From Sphingomonas melonis (GTDB taxonomy: Bacteria > Pseudomonadota > Alphaproteobacteria > Sphingomonadales > Sphingomonadaceae): 64,000 bases of DNA. The notes beneath the pieces are model-generated. The model was not told where the DNA came from. It did no database searches and saw only the letters and a list, made by a program, of their open reading frames with translations. The DNA lies in assembly GCF_013409985.1 (NCBI RefSeq), contig NZ_JACCBY010000002.1:186001-250000 (forward strand), given 5' to 3'. Of this stretch, positions 27,738-42,499 are shown piece after piece. The position numbers and the translations under genes are program-made. The first letter of the stretch is position 1; every line of letters begins with the position of its first letter.

Positions 27738-29045
27738 ATGACGCCACCCGCCTCTGCTCCCGCCGTCTCTCTCAGTGGTAGCCACCGCAGCGTCGCAGTC
27801 CCCGTCGGTGGCGCGGGCTGGCGGCGGCTGGCGGCGTTCATGGGGCCGGGCTTCCTCGTCGCGGTCGGCTATATGGACCCGGGCAATTGGGCGACCGACA
27901 TCGCCGGGGGCTCGGCATTCGGTTACACGCTGCTGTCGGTCATCCTGCTTTCCAACCTGATGGCGATCGTCCTGCAGGCGCTGTCGGCGCGGCTCGGCAT
28001 TGCGGCGGGGCTCGACCTCGCCCAGGCCTGCCGCGCCTATTATTCGAAGCCGGTGTCGATGGTGCTGTGGCTGCTCGCGGAGATCGCGATCATCGCCTGC
28101 GACCTGGCCGAGGTGCTCGGCACCGCGATCGCGCTGCAATTGCTGTTCGGCATTCCGCTGGTCTGGGGCGTGATCGTCACCGCGCTCGACGTGTTCCTGA
28201 TCCTGGCCCTGCAACGCTACGGCTTCCGCAAGATCGAGGCGTTCATCGTCGCGCTGCTGCTGATCATCGCCGGCTGCTTCGCCTTCGAACTGTTCTACGC
28301 CAAGCCCGATGTCGGCGCGGTATTCGCCGGGCTGGTGCCGACGCCGGGAATCGTCACCGATCCCGCCAAACTCTACCTCGCGATCGGCATCCTTGGCGCG
28401 ACGGTGATGCCGCACAACCTCTATCTCCATTCCTCGATCGTCCAGACCCGCGCCTTCGATCCGAGCGACGCCGGCAAGGCCGACGCGGCGAAATGGGCGA
28501 CGATCGACAGCACGGTCGCGCTCGGCCTCGCCTTCTTCATCAACGCGGCGATCCTGATCGTCGCCGCCGCCGTGTTCCACACCGCGGGCCGTACCGAGAT
28601 CGCCGAGATCGACGAAGCCTATCGCCTGCTCGCGCCGATGATGGGGGTTGGCGCGGCCAGCATCGTCTTCGGCGTCGCGCTGCTCGCCTCGGGACAGAAT
28701 TCCACCGTCACCGGCACGCTCGCCGGGCAGATCGTGATGGAAGGCTTCCTCAACCTGCGCCTGCCGGTGTGGCTGCGCCGGATGGTGACGCGGCTGCTCG
28801 CGATCGTGCCGGCGGTGATCGTCGTCGGCGCCTCGGGCGACGGCGGCGCGACCAAGCTGCTGGTGCTCAGCCAGGTGGTGCTCAGCCTGCAACTGCCGTT
28901 CGCGGTGGTGCCGCTGGTGCTGTTCACCGGCCAGTCGCGGGTGATGGGCCGCTTCGTCAGCCCGCTGTGGCTGCGGACCATCGCCTGGGCGATCGCCGCG
29001 ATCATCATCGGCCTCAACCTCACCTTGCTCGTCGGCATGATGTGA
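27738..29045 (+). CDS. Nramp family divalent metal transporter (MntH-like)
   Basis: Proton-coupled Mn/Fe importer of the inner membrane, 435 residues and about 11 helices. The metal-binding motif of helix 1 is [11 protein letters not shown] (Asp-Pro-Gly-Asn) and helix 6 carries [14 protein letters not shown], both defining Nramp. ATG 27738 ([11 protein letters not shown]) is preferred; an ATG at 27663 would add a Pro-rich 25-residue lead without homology. No MntR, Mur or Fur box was identified. It stands alone between the glycosylase and the glycogen operon. Confidence 0.93.
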   Translation: MTPPASAPAVSLSGSHRSVAVPVGGAGWRRLAAFMGPGFLVAVGYMDPGNWATDIAGGSAFGYTLLSVILLSNLMAIVLQALSARLGIAAGLDLAQACRAYYSKPVSMVLWLLAEIAIIACDLAEVLGTAIALQLLFGIPLVWGVIVTALDVFLILALQRYGFRKIEAFIVALLLIIAGCFAFELFYAKPDVGAVFAGLVPTPGIVTDPAKLYLAIGILGATVMPHNLYLHSSIVQTRAFDPSDAGKADAAKWATIDSTVALGLAFFINAAILIVAAAVFHTAGRTEIAEIDEAYRLLAPMMGVGAASIVFGVALLASGQNSTVTGTLAGQIVMEGFLNLRLPVWLRRMVTRLLAIVPAVIVVGASGDGGATKLLVLSQVVLSLQLPFAVVPLVLFTGQSRVMGRFVSPLWLRTIAWAIAAIIIGLNLTLLVGMM

Positions 29046-29124
29046 TGCCGCATCGGCGCCGACCGCGCGTGACCTGCGGCCGCCGCCATCCTCTACTCCG
29101 CCTTCCTCTTGCTTCGGATATGCC

Positions 29125-31575
29125 GTGACAGACAGCCAAGCCGCCGCACCCACCGCGCTCGACCGCAGCCCCTCGCCCACCCTGGCGCTCGCCTCGGCGA
29201 TCGTCGAAACGCTGGTCCACCGGATCGGCAAGGATGCCCAGGCGGCACGGCCGCACGACTGGCTGGCCGCGACGATCCTGACCCTGCGCAACGAGATCAT
29301 CGAGCGCTGGATGCAGTCGACAAAGGAGGCGCATGCCGCCGGCGCCAAGCGCGTCTATTACCTCAGCCTCGAATTCCTGATCGGCCGGCTGCTGCGCGAC
29401 GCCCTGTCGAACCTGCGCCATAACGACGAGGTCGCCGAGGCGCTTGCCAGCCTCGGCGTGAACCTCGCCGAGATCGAGCAGATCGAACCCGATGCAGCGC
29501 TCGGCAACGGCGGACTTGGCCGGCTCGCGGCGTGCTTCATGGAAAGCCTCGCCAGCCTCGACCTGCCCGCCTACGGCTATGGCATCCGCTATGTGAACGG
29601 CATGTTCCGCCAGCGGCTCGATGACGGCTGGCAGGTCGAACTGCCCGAGAATTGGCTGGCGCATGGCAACCCCTGGGAGTTCGAGCGCCGCGAGAGCGCC
29701 TATTTCGTCGGCTTCGGCGGCGAGGTGACCGCGACCGCCGCCGGGCAGGTCCATTGGTCCCCGGCGGAAGCCGTGGAGGCGGTCGCCTTCGACACGCCGA
29801 TGGTCGGCTGGCGCGGCAAGCGGGTCAACACGCTGCGGCTGTGGAACGCACGCGCGTTCGACCCGATCAAGCTCGACCGGTTCAACGCCGGCGACTTCGA
29901 GGGCGCGCTCGCGGGACAGTTGCGGGCGGAGACGCTGACGCGCGTCCTCTATCCCAACGACAGCACGCCAGCCGGCCAGGAACTGCGGCTACGCCAGGAA
30001 TATTTCTTCTCCTCCGCATCGATCCAGGACATCGTCCGCCGCCACCTGCAATATTTCGGCGATATCCGTACGCTGCCGGACAAGGCGGCGATCCAGCTCA
30101 ACGACACGCATCCGGCGGTGTCGGTCGCCGAATTGATGCGGCTGCTCACCGATTTCCATGACCTGTCGTTCGACGACGCCTGGGACATCACCCGCGCGAC
30201 CTTCGGCTATACCAACCACACCCTGCTGCCCGAGGCGCTGGAAAGTTGGCCGCTGCCGCTGTTCGAGCGGCTGCTGCCGCGGCACATGCAGATCGTCTAT
30301 GCGATCAACGCCAAGCTGCTGCGCGAGGCGGCCAAGGTCGACGGCATCGACGGCAACGCCATCGCCGCGATCAGCCTGATCGACGAAGGCGGCGAGCGAC
30401 GGGTGCGGATGGCGAACCTCGCCTTCGCCGGCAGCCACAGCGTCAACGGGGTTGCGGCGCTGCACACCGAATTGATGAAGAAGACGGTCTTCGCCGACCT
30501 CCATCGCCTCTACCCTGATCGGATCAACAACAAGACGAACGGCATCACGCCGCGACGCTGGCTGCAACAGTGCAACCCGGGACTCACCGGCCTGCTCGCC
30601 GAGGCGATCGGCGAGGAATTCCGCGACGATGCCGCCAAGCTGACCGCGCTTGCGCCGTTCGCAAATGATTCATCGTTTCGGGAGCGTTTCGCGGCCGTTA
30701 AGCGTTCCAACAAGGTGACGCTCTCGACCTACATTAAGGACAGCATGGGATTGGCCCTCGATCCCGATGCGATCTTCGATGTCCAGATCAAGCGCATCCA
30801 CGAATACAAGCGCCAGTTGCTCGGCATCGTCGAGGCTGTGGCGCTCTACGACCAGATCCGCAGCCATCCCGAGCGCGACTGGGTGCCGCGGGTGAAGCTG
30901 TTCGCCGGCAAGGCCGCGTCGAGCTATCATACCGCCAAGCTCGTCATCAAACTCGCCAATGACGTCGCCAAGCGGATCAACGCCGATCCCGCGGTCGGCA
31001 ATCTGCTGAAGGTGGCGTTCGTCCCCAATTACAACGTCAGCCTCGCGGAACGGATCATCCCGGCCGCCGACCTGTCCGAGCAAATCTCGACCGCGGGCAT
31101 GGAGGCGTCGGGCACCGGCAACATGAAGTTCGCGCTCAATGGTGCGCTGACGATCGGCACGCTCGATGGCGCCAATATCGAAATCAAGGATCACGTCGGC
31201 GACGACAATATCTTCATCTTCGGTCTGACCGCGGACGAAGTCGCCGAGAAGCGCGCCAGCGGTTATCGCGGTCGCGACGTGATCGCCCAATCGCGCGAGC
31301 TGGCGCAGGCGGTCAATGCGATCGCATCCGGCGTCTTCTCGCCCGACGATCCCGATCGCTACAAGGGGCTGATGGACGGCCTGTACGAGCATGACTGGTT
31401 CATGCTCGCCGCCGACTTCGACGCTTACGCCGCCGCACAGCGCGATGTCGACGCGCGCTGGCGCGATAAGGACGCCTGGGGCCGCTCGGCGGTGCTCAAT
31501 GTCGCCAATATGGGCTGGTTCTCGTCCGACCGGACGATCGGCGAATATGCAAAACAGATCTGGGGTGTGATGTGA
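29125..31575 (+). CDS. glgP: Glycogen phosphorylase
   Basis: PLP enzyme releasing glucose-1-phosphate from alpha-1,4 glucan ends; 816 residues, normal for GT35. Motifs: YLSLEFLIGRLLRD, EPDAALGNGGLGRLAACF, NKTNGITPRRWL, KRIHEYKRQLL, and EASGTGNMKFALNGALTIGT around the PLP lysine. The start is GTG 29125; the ATG five bases earlier (29120) opens only a 3-codon frame (ATG CCG TGA) that overlaps the GTG. First gene of the glycogen/trehalose operon; its stop overlaps the glgB start (GTGA). Confidence 0.96.
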   Translation: MTDSQAAAPTALDRSPSPTLALASAIVETLVHRIGKDAQAARPHDWLAATILTLRNEIIERWMQSTKEAHAAGAKRVYYLSLEFLIGRLLRDALSNLRHNDEVAEALASLGVNLAEIEQIEPDAALGNGGLGRLAACFMESLASLDLPAYGYGIRYVNGMFRQRLDDGWQVELPENWLAHGNPWEFERRESAYFVGFGGEVTATAAGQVHWSPAEAVEAVAFDTPMVGWRGKRVNTLRLWNARAFDPIKLDRFNAGDFEGALAGQLRAETLTRVLYPNDSTPAGQELRLRQEYFFSSASIQDIVRRHLQYFGDIRTLPDKAAIQLNDTHPAVSVAELMRLLTDFHDLSFDDAWDITRATFGYTNHTLLPEALESWPLPLFERLLPRHMQIVYAINAKLLREAAKVDGIDGNAIAAISLIDEGGERRVRMANLAFAGSHSVNGVAALHTELMKKTVFADLHRLYPDRINNKTNGITPRRWLQQCNPGLTGLLAEAIGEEFRDDAAKLTALAPFANDSSFRERFAAVKRSNKVTLSTYIKDSMGLALDPDAIFDVQIKRIHEYKRQLLGIVEAVALYDQIRSHPERDWVPRVKLFAGKAASSYHTAKLVIKLANDVAKRINADPAVGNLLKVAFVPNYNVSLAERIIPAADLSEQISTAGMEASGTGNMKFALNGALTIGTLDGANIEIKDHVGDDNIFIFGLTADEVAEKRASGYRGRDVIAQSRELAQAVNAIASGVFSPDDPDRYKGLMDGLYEHDWFMLAADFDAYAAAQRDVDARWRDKDAWGRSAVLNVANMGWFSSDRTIGEYAKQIWGVM

Positions 31576-33737
31576 GACCACCACGTGGCGCCATCGCCGC
31601 ATTGCTGGAAGGGCGTCACGACGATCCGTTTTCGCTGCTCGGCACGTTCGCCGGGCCGCAGGGCACGTTCGCGCGCGCCTGGATACCCGGTGCGGAGACC
31701 ATCGAGGCGCATGACCTCGCCGGTACGCCGCTCGGCACGCTGACGCGGATCGAGGACGCCGGGCTGTTCGAGGAGGCGATCTCAGGCGAGCCGCAACCGG
31801 TGAAGTACAAGGCGCAGGGCCATGGCGCCGAATGGTGGGTGACGGACCCTTACAGCTTCGGCCCGGTGCTCGGGCCGACCGACGATTATCTGATCGCCGA
31901 AGGATCGCATTTCCGGCTGTACGACAAGATGGGCGCGCATCTGATCGAGCATCAGGGCGCGAGCGGCATGCATTTTGCCGTGTGGGCGCCCAATGCCCGG
32001 CGCGTGTCGGTGGTCGGTGACTTCAACGACTGGAACGACACCCGCCACGTCATGCGTCGCCGCAGCGATATCGGCGTGTGGGAAATCTTCCTGCCCGATA
32101 TCGGCGCCGGTCACAGCTACAAATTCGCGATCATCGGCCCCGACGGCACGCTCCAGCCGCTCAAGGCCGACCCCTTCGCCTTCGCCGCCGAACTGCGGCC
32201 GAAGACCGCCTCGATCACCACCGCGCCGCCCGCCCACGTCTGGGGCGACGCGGCGCATCGCGAGACCTGGGCGAAGGTCGATCCGCGGCGTGTGCCGATC
32301 AGCATCTACGAGGTGCACGCGGGCAGCTGGGACAAGGACGAGAACGGCTGGTACCTGTCGTGGGACGCGCTCGCCGACCGGCTGATCCCCTATGTCGTCG
32401 ATCTCGGCTTCACGCATATCGAGTTCATGCCGATCAGCGAGCATCCCTATGATCCATCATGGGGGTATCAGACGACCGGCCTATACGCCCCATCGGCGCG
32501 GTTCGGCGATCCCGATGGCTTTGCTCGCTTCGTCGATGGCGCGCATCGCGCCGGGATCGGCGTGCTGCTCGACTGGGTGCCCGCGCATTTCCCCGTCGAT
32601 CCGCATGGCCTCACCCGCTTCGACGGCACGGCGCTGTACGAGCATGAGGACCCGCGCCTGGGTTTCCACCCGGACTGGAACACGGCGATCTACAATTTCG
32701 GGCGACGCGAGGTGCGCTCATTCCTGATCAACAACGCCTTATTCTGGCCCGAACGCTATCACGTCGACGGGCTGCGCGTCGATGCAGTCGCCTCGATGCT
32801 CTATCGCGACTATAGCCGCGAGGCCGGCGAGTGGATCCCCAACGAGGAGGGCGGCCGCGAAAATTGGGAGGCGGTCAGCTTCCTGCGCGACATGAACCGC
32901 GCGGTCTATGGCAAGGAAGACGGCGTCTTCACCGTCGCCGAGGAATCGACGAGCTGGCCGGGCGTGTCGATGCCCGCGTTCGAGGAAGGGCCGCGCCAAA
33001 ACCTTGGTTTTGGGTTCAAGTGGAATATGGGGTGGATGCACGACACCCTTCAGTATTTCGCGCGCGAGCCCGTCCATCGCCGCCATCACCATGGCGAGAT
33101 CACCTTCGGCTTCGTCTATGCCTTCGACGAGAATTTCGTCCTGCCGCTGAGCCACGACGAGGTGGTGCACGGCAAGGGATCGCTGCTGACCAAGATGGCG
33201 GGCGACGACTGGCAACAATTTGCCAATCTGCGCGCTTATTACGCGTTCATGTGGGGCTATCCGGGCAAGAAACTGCTGTTCATGGGCCAGGAGTTCGCAC
33301 AGCGGCAGGAGTGGAGCGAGGAGCGTGCGCTCGACTGGCATCTCGGCCATTCCGCCGCGCATGGCGGCGTGCGCCGACTGGTCCGCGATCTCAACCGGCT
33401 CTACCGCGACACGCCGGCGCTGCACGCGCGCGATTGCGAGCCCGAGGGGTTCGAATGGCTGATCGGCGACGATGCCGCCAATTCGGTGTTCGCCTGGCTG
33501 CGCAAGGCGCCGGGCGAGAAGCCGGTCGCGGTGATCGCCAACCTGACGCCGGTGGCGCGGGCGCCCTATCGCATCCCCCTGCCCCATGACGGGCGCTGGC
33601 GGGAGATCATCAATTCCGACGCGCATGATTACTGGGGCTCCGGCCTCGGCAACCTGGGCGGGGTCGAGGCCAAGGACGGCGCGGCCTGGGTGACGCTGCC
33701 GCCGCTGGCGACGGTGATGCTGCAATATGATGGCTGA
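31572..33737 (+). CDS. glgB: 1,4-alpha-glucan branching enzyme
   Basis: Introduces alpha-1,6 branches in glycogen; GH13 enzyme of 721 residues. N-terminal N1 and CBM48 modules (FAVWAPNARRVSVVGDFNDWN) are followed by the catalytic barrel with VDGLRVDAVASMLYRDYS (nucleophile Asp), FTVAEESTSWPGVS (acid Glu) and LPLSHDEVVHGKGSLL (third Asp). A C-terminal all-beta domain ends the chain. The GTG start shares GTGA with the glgP stop, so it is translated from re-initiating ribosomes. glgC follows after 52 nt. Confidence 0.96.
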   Translation: MRPPRGAIAALLEGRHDDPFSLLGTFAGPQGTFARAWIPGAETIEAHDLAGTPLGTLTRIEDAGLFEEAISGEPQPVKYKAQGHGAEWWVTDPYSFGPVLGPTDDYLIAEGSHFRLYDKMGAHLIEHQGASGMHFAVWAPNARRVSVVGDFNDWNDTRHVMRRRSDIGVWEIFLPDIGAGHSYKFAIIGPDGTLQPLKADPFAFAAELRPKTASITTAPPAHVWGDAAHRETWAKVDPRRVPISIYEVHAGSWDKDENGWYLSWDALADRLIPYVVDLGFTHIEFMPISEHPYDPSWGYQTTGLYAPSARFGDPDGFARFVDGAHRAGIGVLLDWVPAHFPVDPHGLTRFDGTALYEHEDPRLGFHPDWNTAIYNFGRREVRSFLINNALFWPERYHVDGLRVDAVASMLYRDYSREAGEWIPNEEGGRENWEAVSFLRDMNRAVYGKEDGVFTVAEESTSWPGVSMPAFEEGPRQNLGFGFKWNMGWMHDTLQYFAREPVHRRHHHGEITFGFVYAFDENFVLPLSHDEVVHGKGSLLTKMAGDDWQQFANLRAYYAFMWGYPGKKLLFMGQEFAQRQEWSEERALDWHLGHSAAHGGVRRLVRDLNRLYRDTPALHARDCEPEGFEWLIGDDAANSVFAWLRKAPGEKPVAVIANLTPVARAPYRIPLPHDGRWREIINSDAHDYWGSGLGNLGGVEAKDGAAWVTLPPLATVMLQYDG

Positions 33738-33789
33738 CCGCATCTCGCGGGACCGGCCGACAACGACGACGGATTAGTGGAGGGACTGG

Positions 33790-35048
33790 ATGGTAGACAG
33801 ACGAGGACAGCCCCTATCGCGCGACGCGATGGCATACGTGCTGGCGGGCGGGCGCGGCAGCCGCTTGATGGAACTCACTGACACCCGGGCCAAGCCCGCG
33901 GTGTATTTCGGCGGCAAGAGCCGGATCATCGACTTCGCGCTGTCGAATGCGATCAACTCCGGCATCCGCCGGATCGGCGTCGCGACGCAGTACAAGGCGC
34001 ATTCGCTGATCCGGCATCTGCAACGCGGCTGGAACTTCCTGCGCCCGGAGCGCAACGAAAGCTTCGACATCCTGCCCGCCTCGCAGCGCGTATCCGAATT
34101 CCAATGGTATGAGGGCACCGCCGATGCGGTGTTCCAGAACATCGACATCATCGAGACATATAACGTCGAGTATATGGTGATCCTCGCCGGGGATCACATC
34201 TACAAGATGGATTACGAGATCATGCTCCAGCAGCATTGCGACAGCGGTGCGGACGTGACCGTCGCCTGTATGGAGGTGCCGCGGATGGAGGCGGTGGCGT
34301 TCGGCGTGATGCACGTCGACGAGACCGACCGGATCATCGACTTCGTCGAGAAGCCCGCCGATCCGCCGGCGATCCCCGGCCAGCCCGATATCGCGCTCGC
34401 CAGCCTCGGCATCTATGTCTTCCGCACCAAGTTCCTGATCGAGCAGCTCAAGCGCGATGCCAGCACCGAAGGCTCGGCGCGCGACTTCGGCAAGGACATC
34501 ATCCCCTATCTCGTCCAGCACGGCACCGCGCAGGCGCATCGCTTCTCGAAGAGCTGCGTGCGCACCAGCGAGGAGCCGGCGGCCTATTGGCGCGACGTCG
34601 GCACGGTCGATGCCTATTGGGAGGCGAATATCGACCTTACCGATATCATCCCGCAACTCGACGTCTACGATCACGAATGGCCCCTGTGGACCTATTCGGA
34701 GATCACCCCGCCGGCCAAGTTCGTCCATGACGAGGACGGGCGGCGCGGTTCGGCGGTGTCGAGCCTCGTCTCGGGCAATTGCATCGTCTCGGGCTCGGCG
34801 ATCCACCGCAGCCTGTTGTCGACGGGGGTGCGCGCGCACAGCTTCTCGTCGCTCGATGAGGCGGTGGTCCTCCCATATTGCCATATCGGCCGCAACGCGC
34901 GGCTGAGCCGCGTCGTGATCGACCGCGGCGTGGTCATCCCCGACGGGCTGGTCGTCGGCGAGGATCCGGAGCTGGATACGCGGCGGTTCCGGCGGACCGA
35001 CAAGGGCATCTGCCTGATCACCCAGCCGATGATCGACCGCCTCGGGCT

Positions 35049-35052
<4 letters not shown>
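33790..35052 (+). CDS. glgC: Glucose-1-phosphate adenylyltransferase (ADP-glucose pyrophosphorylase)
   Basis: Makes ADP-glucose from ATP and glucose-1-P, the committed and usually allosteric step of glycogen synthesis. The 420-residue protein has the nucleotide loop [37 protein letters not shown], the catalytic Asp region [13 protein letters not shown] and the FVEKP glucose-1-P segment, with a C-terminal left-handed beta-helix (SVIH-type hexapeptides around residues 310-400). ATG 33790 has AGGGA upstream, the only operon gene besides glgP without an overlapping start. Its stop overlaps the glgA GTG. Confidence 0.96.
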
Positions 35053-39956
<4,904 letters not shown>

Positions 39957-39960
<4 letters not shown>

Positions 39961-41495
39961 TCCGTCCCCTGGTGCTGGCGCTCGCCGGCCTGCTCGTCGC
40001 GGCGACGCCGCTGTCGCCGGCGCAGCGGTTCGGGCCGCTGTTCCGCGACGTGCAGATGCGGCAGGTCTTTCCGGATTCGAAGACCTTCGCCGATGCCGAG
40101 CCGCGCCGCCCGGACGCCGCCATCCTTGCCGACTACCGCCGTTGCGCCTGCACGAGCGATGCCGCGCTGAAGGCCTTCGTGCTTGCCAATTTCACGCTGC
40201 CGGTGACCCCGGCCGCGCCGCCACCGTCGCGCCGGCTCGGCCTGGCCGCGCATATCGATGCGCTCTGGCCGCAACTCACGCGGACGCTGCCAAGCGTGCC
40301 GGCGGGGTCGTCAGCACTGCCGCTGCCGCGCCGCTTCGTCGTGCCGGGCGGACGGTTCCGCGAGATGTATTATTGGGATAGCTGGTTCACGATGCTCGGA
40401 CTGCAGGTGTCGGGCCGGCAGGATCTGGTCGAGGACATGGTCACCGACTTCGGCAGCCTGATCGACCGCTATGGTCGTATCCCCAACGGCACCCGCACCT
40501 ACTATCTCAGCCGCTCGCAGCCGCCGTTCTTCTACCTGATTGCGGGGCTATCGACGCGTGACGCCACGCTGGCGCAGCGGACGCGCTGGATGCGTGCCGA
40601 ACATGATTTCTGGATGGCGGGTGCTGCTCGACTGCGGCCGGGGGACGAGCATGCGCGCGTGGTGCGGCTTGCCGATGGCGCGCTGCTCAACCGCTATTGG
40701 GACGATCGCGACGATCCCCGCGACGAAAGCTATCGCGAGGATGCGGCGCTGGTCGCGGCGACGCCGGGACGCGACGCCAAGGCGATGTACCGCGACCTGC
40801 GCGCCGGTGCGGAGAGCGGCTGGGACTTCAGCTCACGCTGGCTCGGGGATGGCAAGACGCTGGCGACGATCCGGACGACGCGGATCGTGCCGGTCGATCT
40901 CAACAGCCTGATGTATGGCATGGAACGGAGCATCGCCGACAATTGCCGGGTGCTCAAGGATACAGCCTGCGTCACCGCCTACGCCGCGGCCGCGGATGCG
41001 CGGGCGAAGGCGATCGCGACGCACCTGTGGAACGGCGCGGGCTATTATGCCGATTACGATCTCGACGCGCGCCGTGTTGCCGACGGCCGTACCGCGGCGA
41101 TGGCCTATCCGCTGTTCGTCGGCCTTGCCTCGCCCGAGCGGGCGAAGACGACCGCGCAGGCGCTCGCGCCTTTGGTCGGCGAAGGCGGGCTTGGCACCAC
41201 CGCGGTGCGGACCGGGCAGCAGTGGGACGAGCCCAATGGCTGGGCGCCGCTGCAATGGATCGCGATCCAGGGCCTGCGCCGCTATCATGAGGAGCCGCTT
41301 GCGCGGCGGATCGCGACCAACTGGCTGGCGACCGTCGACCGCGAATATGCCGCGAGCGGCAAGCTGCTCGAAAAGTACAATGTGGTCGAGCGGCTGCCCG
41401 GCGGCGGCGGCGAATATCCGTTGCAGGACGGGTTCGGCTGGACCAACGGCGTGACGCGGGCTCTGCTCGCCGCGGGCTACGCCGCGCCGCGCTAG
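39957..41495 (+). CDS. treA: Periplasmic trehalase (GH37)
   Basis: Hydrolyses trehalose to two glucose molecules; 512 residues. An N-terminal signal peptide (MIRPLVLALAGLLVAATPLSPA) implies periplasmic location. Both GH37 signatures are present: PGGRFREMYYWDSWFTMLGL and QQWDEPNGWAPLQW; DLNSLMYGMER is a further family block. ATG 39957 overlaps the glgX stop (ATGA), so it is the seventh gene of the glycogen operon. It meets the cyo operon tail to tail, with just 3 nt between the stop codons. A cytoplasmic TreF-type assignment is disfavoured by the signal peptide. Confidence 0.94.
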
Positions 41496-41498
41496 GCG

Positions 41499-41879
41499 CT
41501 ACATCGGCGGCATGCTTGCGGGCATCAGATTGTGGTCGAGGTGCGCCATGATCCAGATCGAGCCGATCAGCACCAGCCCGACGATCAGCACGCCGAACGC
41601 CAGCGCGAGGACGTTGTTGGTATTGTCCGGCCCGCTGGTCACGTGGAGGAAGAAGACGAGGTGGACGCCCATCTGCGCGATCGCCAGCGCGACGAGCGCG
41701 ACCGGGATGCCCGGGCCGTAGATCACCCCGCTATGCACCACCGCGAAGGACGCGATGCTGAGCACCGCGGCCAGTACGAAGCCCGCGACATAGGTCATCA
41801 CCTTGGCGTGGATGTCGCCGGCGTCGCTGCTGCCCTCGCCCGGCGCGCGATCGTCGTCCAATTCGGTCTGGTCGCTCAT
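41499..41879 (-). CDS. cyoD: Cytochrome o ubiquinol oxidase subunit IV
   Basis: Small 126-residue subunit of the bo3 quinol oxidase with three transmembrane helices (about 28-48, 55-75 and 90-112). The loop sequence VALAIAQMGVHLVFFLHV is typical of CyoD. The N-terminus is acidic ([26 protein letters not shown]). It is the last cyo gene, with a 4-nt overlap with cyoC. No cyoE (heme O synthase) follows; it must be elsewhere on the chromosome. Confidence 0.94.
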   Translation of the reverse strand: MSDQTELDDDRAPGEGSSDAGDIHAKVMTYVAGFVLAAVLSIASFAVVHSGVIYGPGIPVALVALAIAQMGVHLVFFLHVTSGPDNTNNVLALAFGVLIVGLVLIGSIWIMAHLDHNLMPASMPPM

Positions 41880-42499
41880 CGTGCCACTCCCAGCAGATAG
41901 ACGGTGGTGAACAGCGCCACCCAGATGATGTCCAGCGCATGCCAGAACAGGCTGAAGCAGGCGATGCGGCGGACGATCTCGTCGCGGAAGCCCTTGGCCT
42001 GCACCTGCGCCATCATCGTCGTCAGCCAGATCAGCCCGAGCGTAACGTGCAGGCCGTGGCAGCCGACCAGCGCGAAGAAGGCCGACAGGAAGGCGCTGCG
42101 TTGCGGTCCGTTGCCCTCGTTGATGAGGTGCAGGAACTCATAGGCTTCGAGCCCCAGGAAGCCCGCGCCGAGCAGCGCCGTCGCGGCCATCGCGATCTGG
42201 AACCAGAAGCGGTTCTTCGCCGCGACCGCGATCCCCGCCATGCCGCAGGCGAAGCTGGAGGCGAGCAGCAGCGCCGTCTCCGCGCCGACGAGCGGCAGTT
42301 CGACGATGTCACGCGCCGCCGGACCACCGGCGGTCGCCTTGGCCAGCACCGCATAAGCGGCGAAGAAGCCGGCGAACATGATGAAGTCGGTAAGCAGGAA
42401 GATCCAGAAGCCGTAGGCCACCACGATCCGCTTGGGCGCGGGGCCACGTTCGCTTGGCGCCGTTTCGCCGCGGCCGAGTTTGTGCGGATCGCCGCTCAT
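41876..42499 (-). CDS. cyoC: Cytochrome o ubiquinol oxidase subunit III
   Basis: Integral-membrane subunit of 207 residues with five helices. The segments [49 protein letters not shown] and [23 protein letters not shown] match the COX3 family. It has 4-nt overlaps with cyoB (upstream) and cyoD (downstream). It contributes to assembly and stability; no redox centre is expected. Confidence 0.95.
   Translation of the reverse strand: MSGDPHKLGRGETAPSERGPAPKRIVVAYGFWIFLLTDFIMFAGFFAAYAVLAKATAGGPAARDIVELPLVGAETALLLASSFACGMAGIAVAAKNRFWFQIAMAATALLGAGFLGLEAYEFLHLINEGNGPQRSAFLSAFFALVGCHGLHVTLGLIWLTTMMAQVQAKGFRDEIVRRIACFSLFWHALDIIWVALFTTVYLLGVAR

Noticed and set aside
29120..29128. ATG CCG TGA overlapping the glgP GTG as a second relay ORF like the one at holB
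   Set aside because: It does not overlap the upstream nramp stop (75 nt away) and has no ribosome site, so there is no coupling signal; probably chance.
26910..29348. Minus-strand open frame of 812 codons opposite the glycosylase and Nramp genes
   Set aside because: His/Arg/Asp-rich low-complexity translation, no motif, and it lies antisense to two genes with clear family motifs; a GC-rich third-position shadow.
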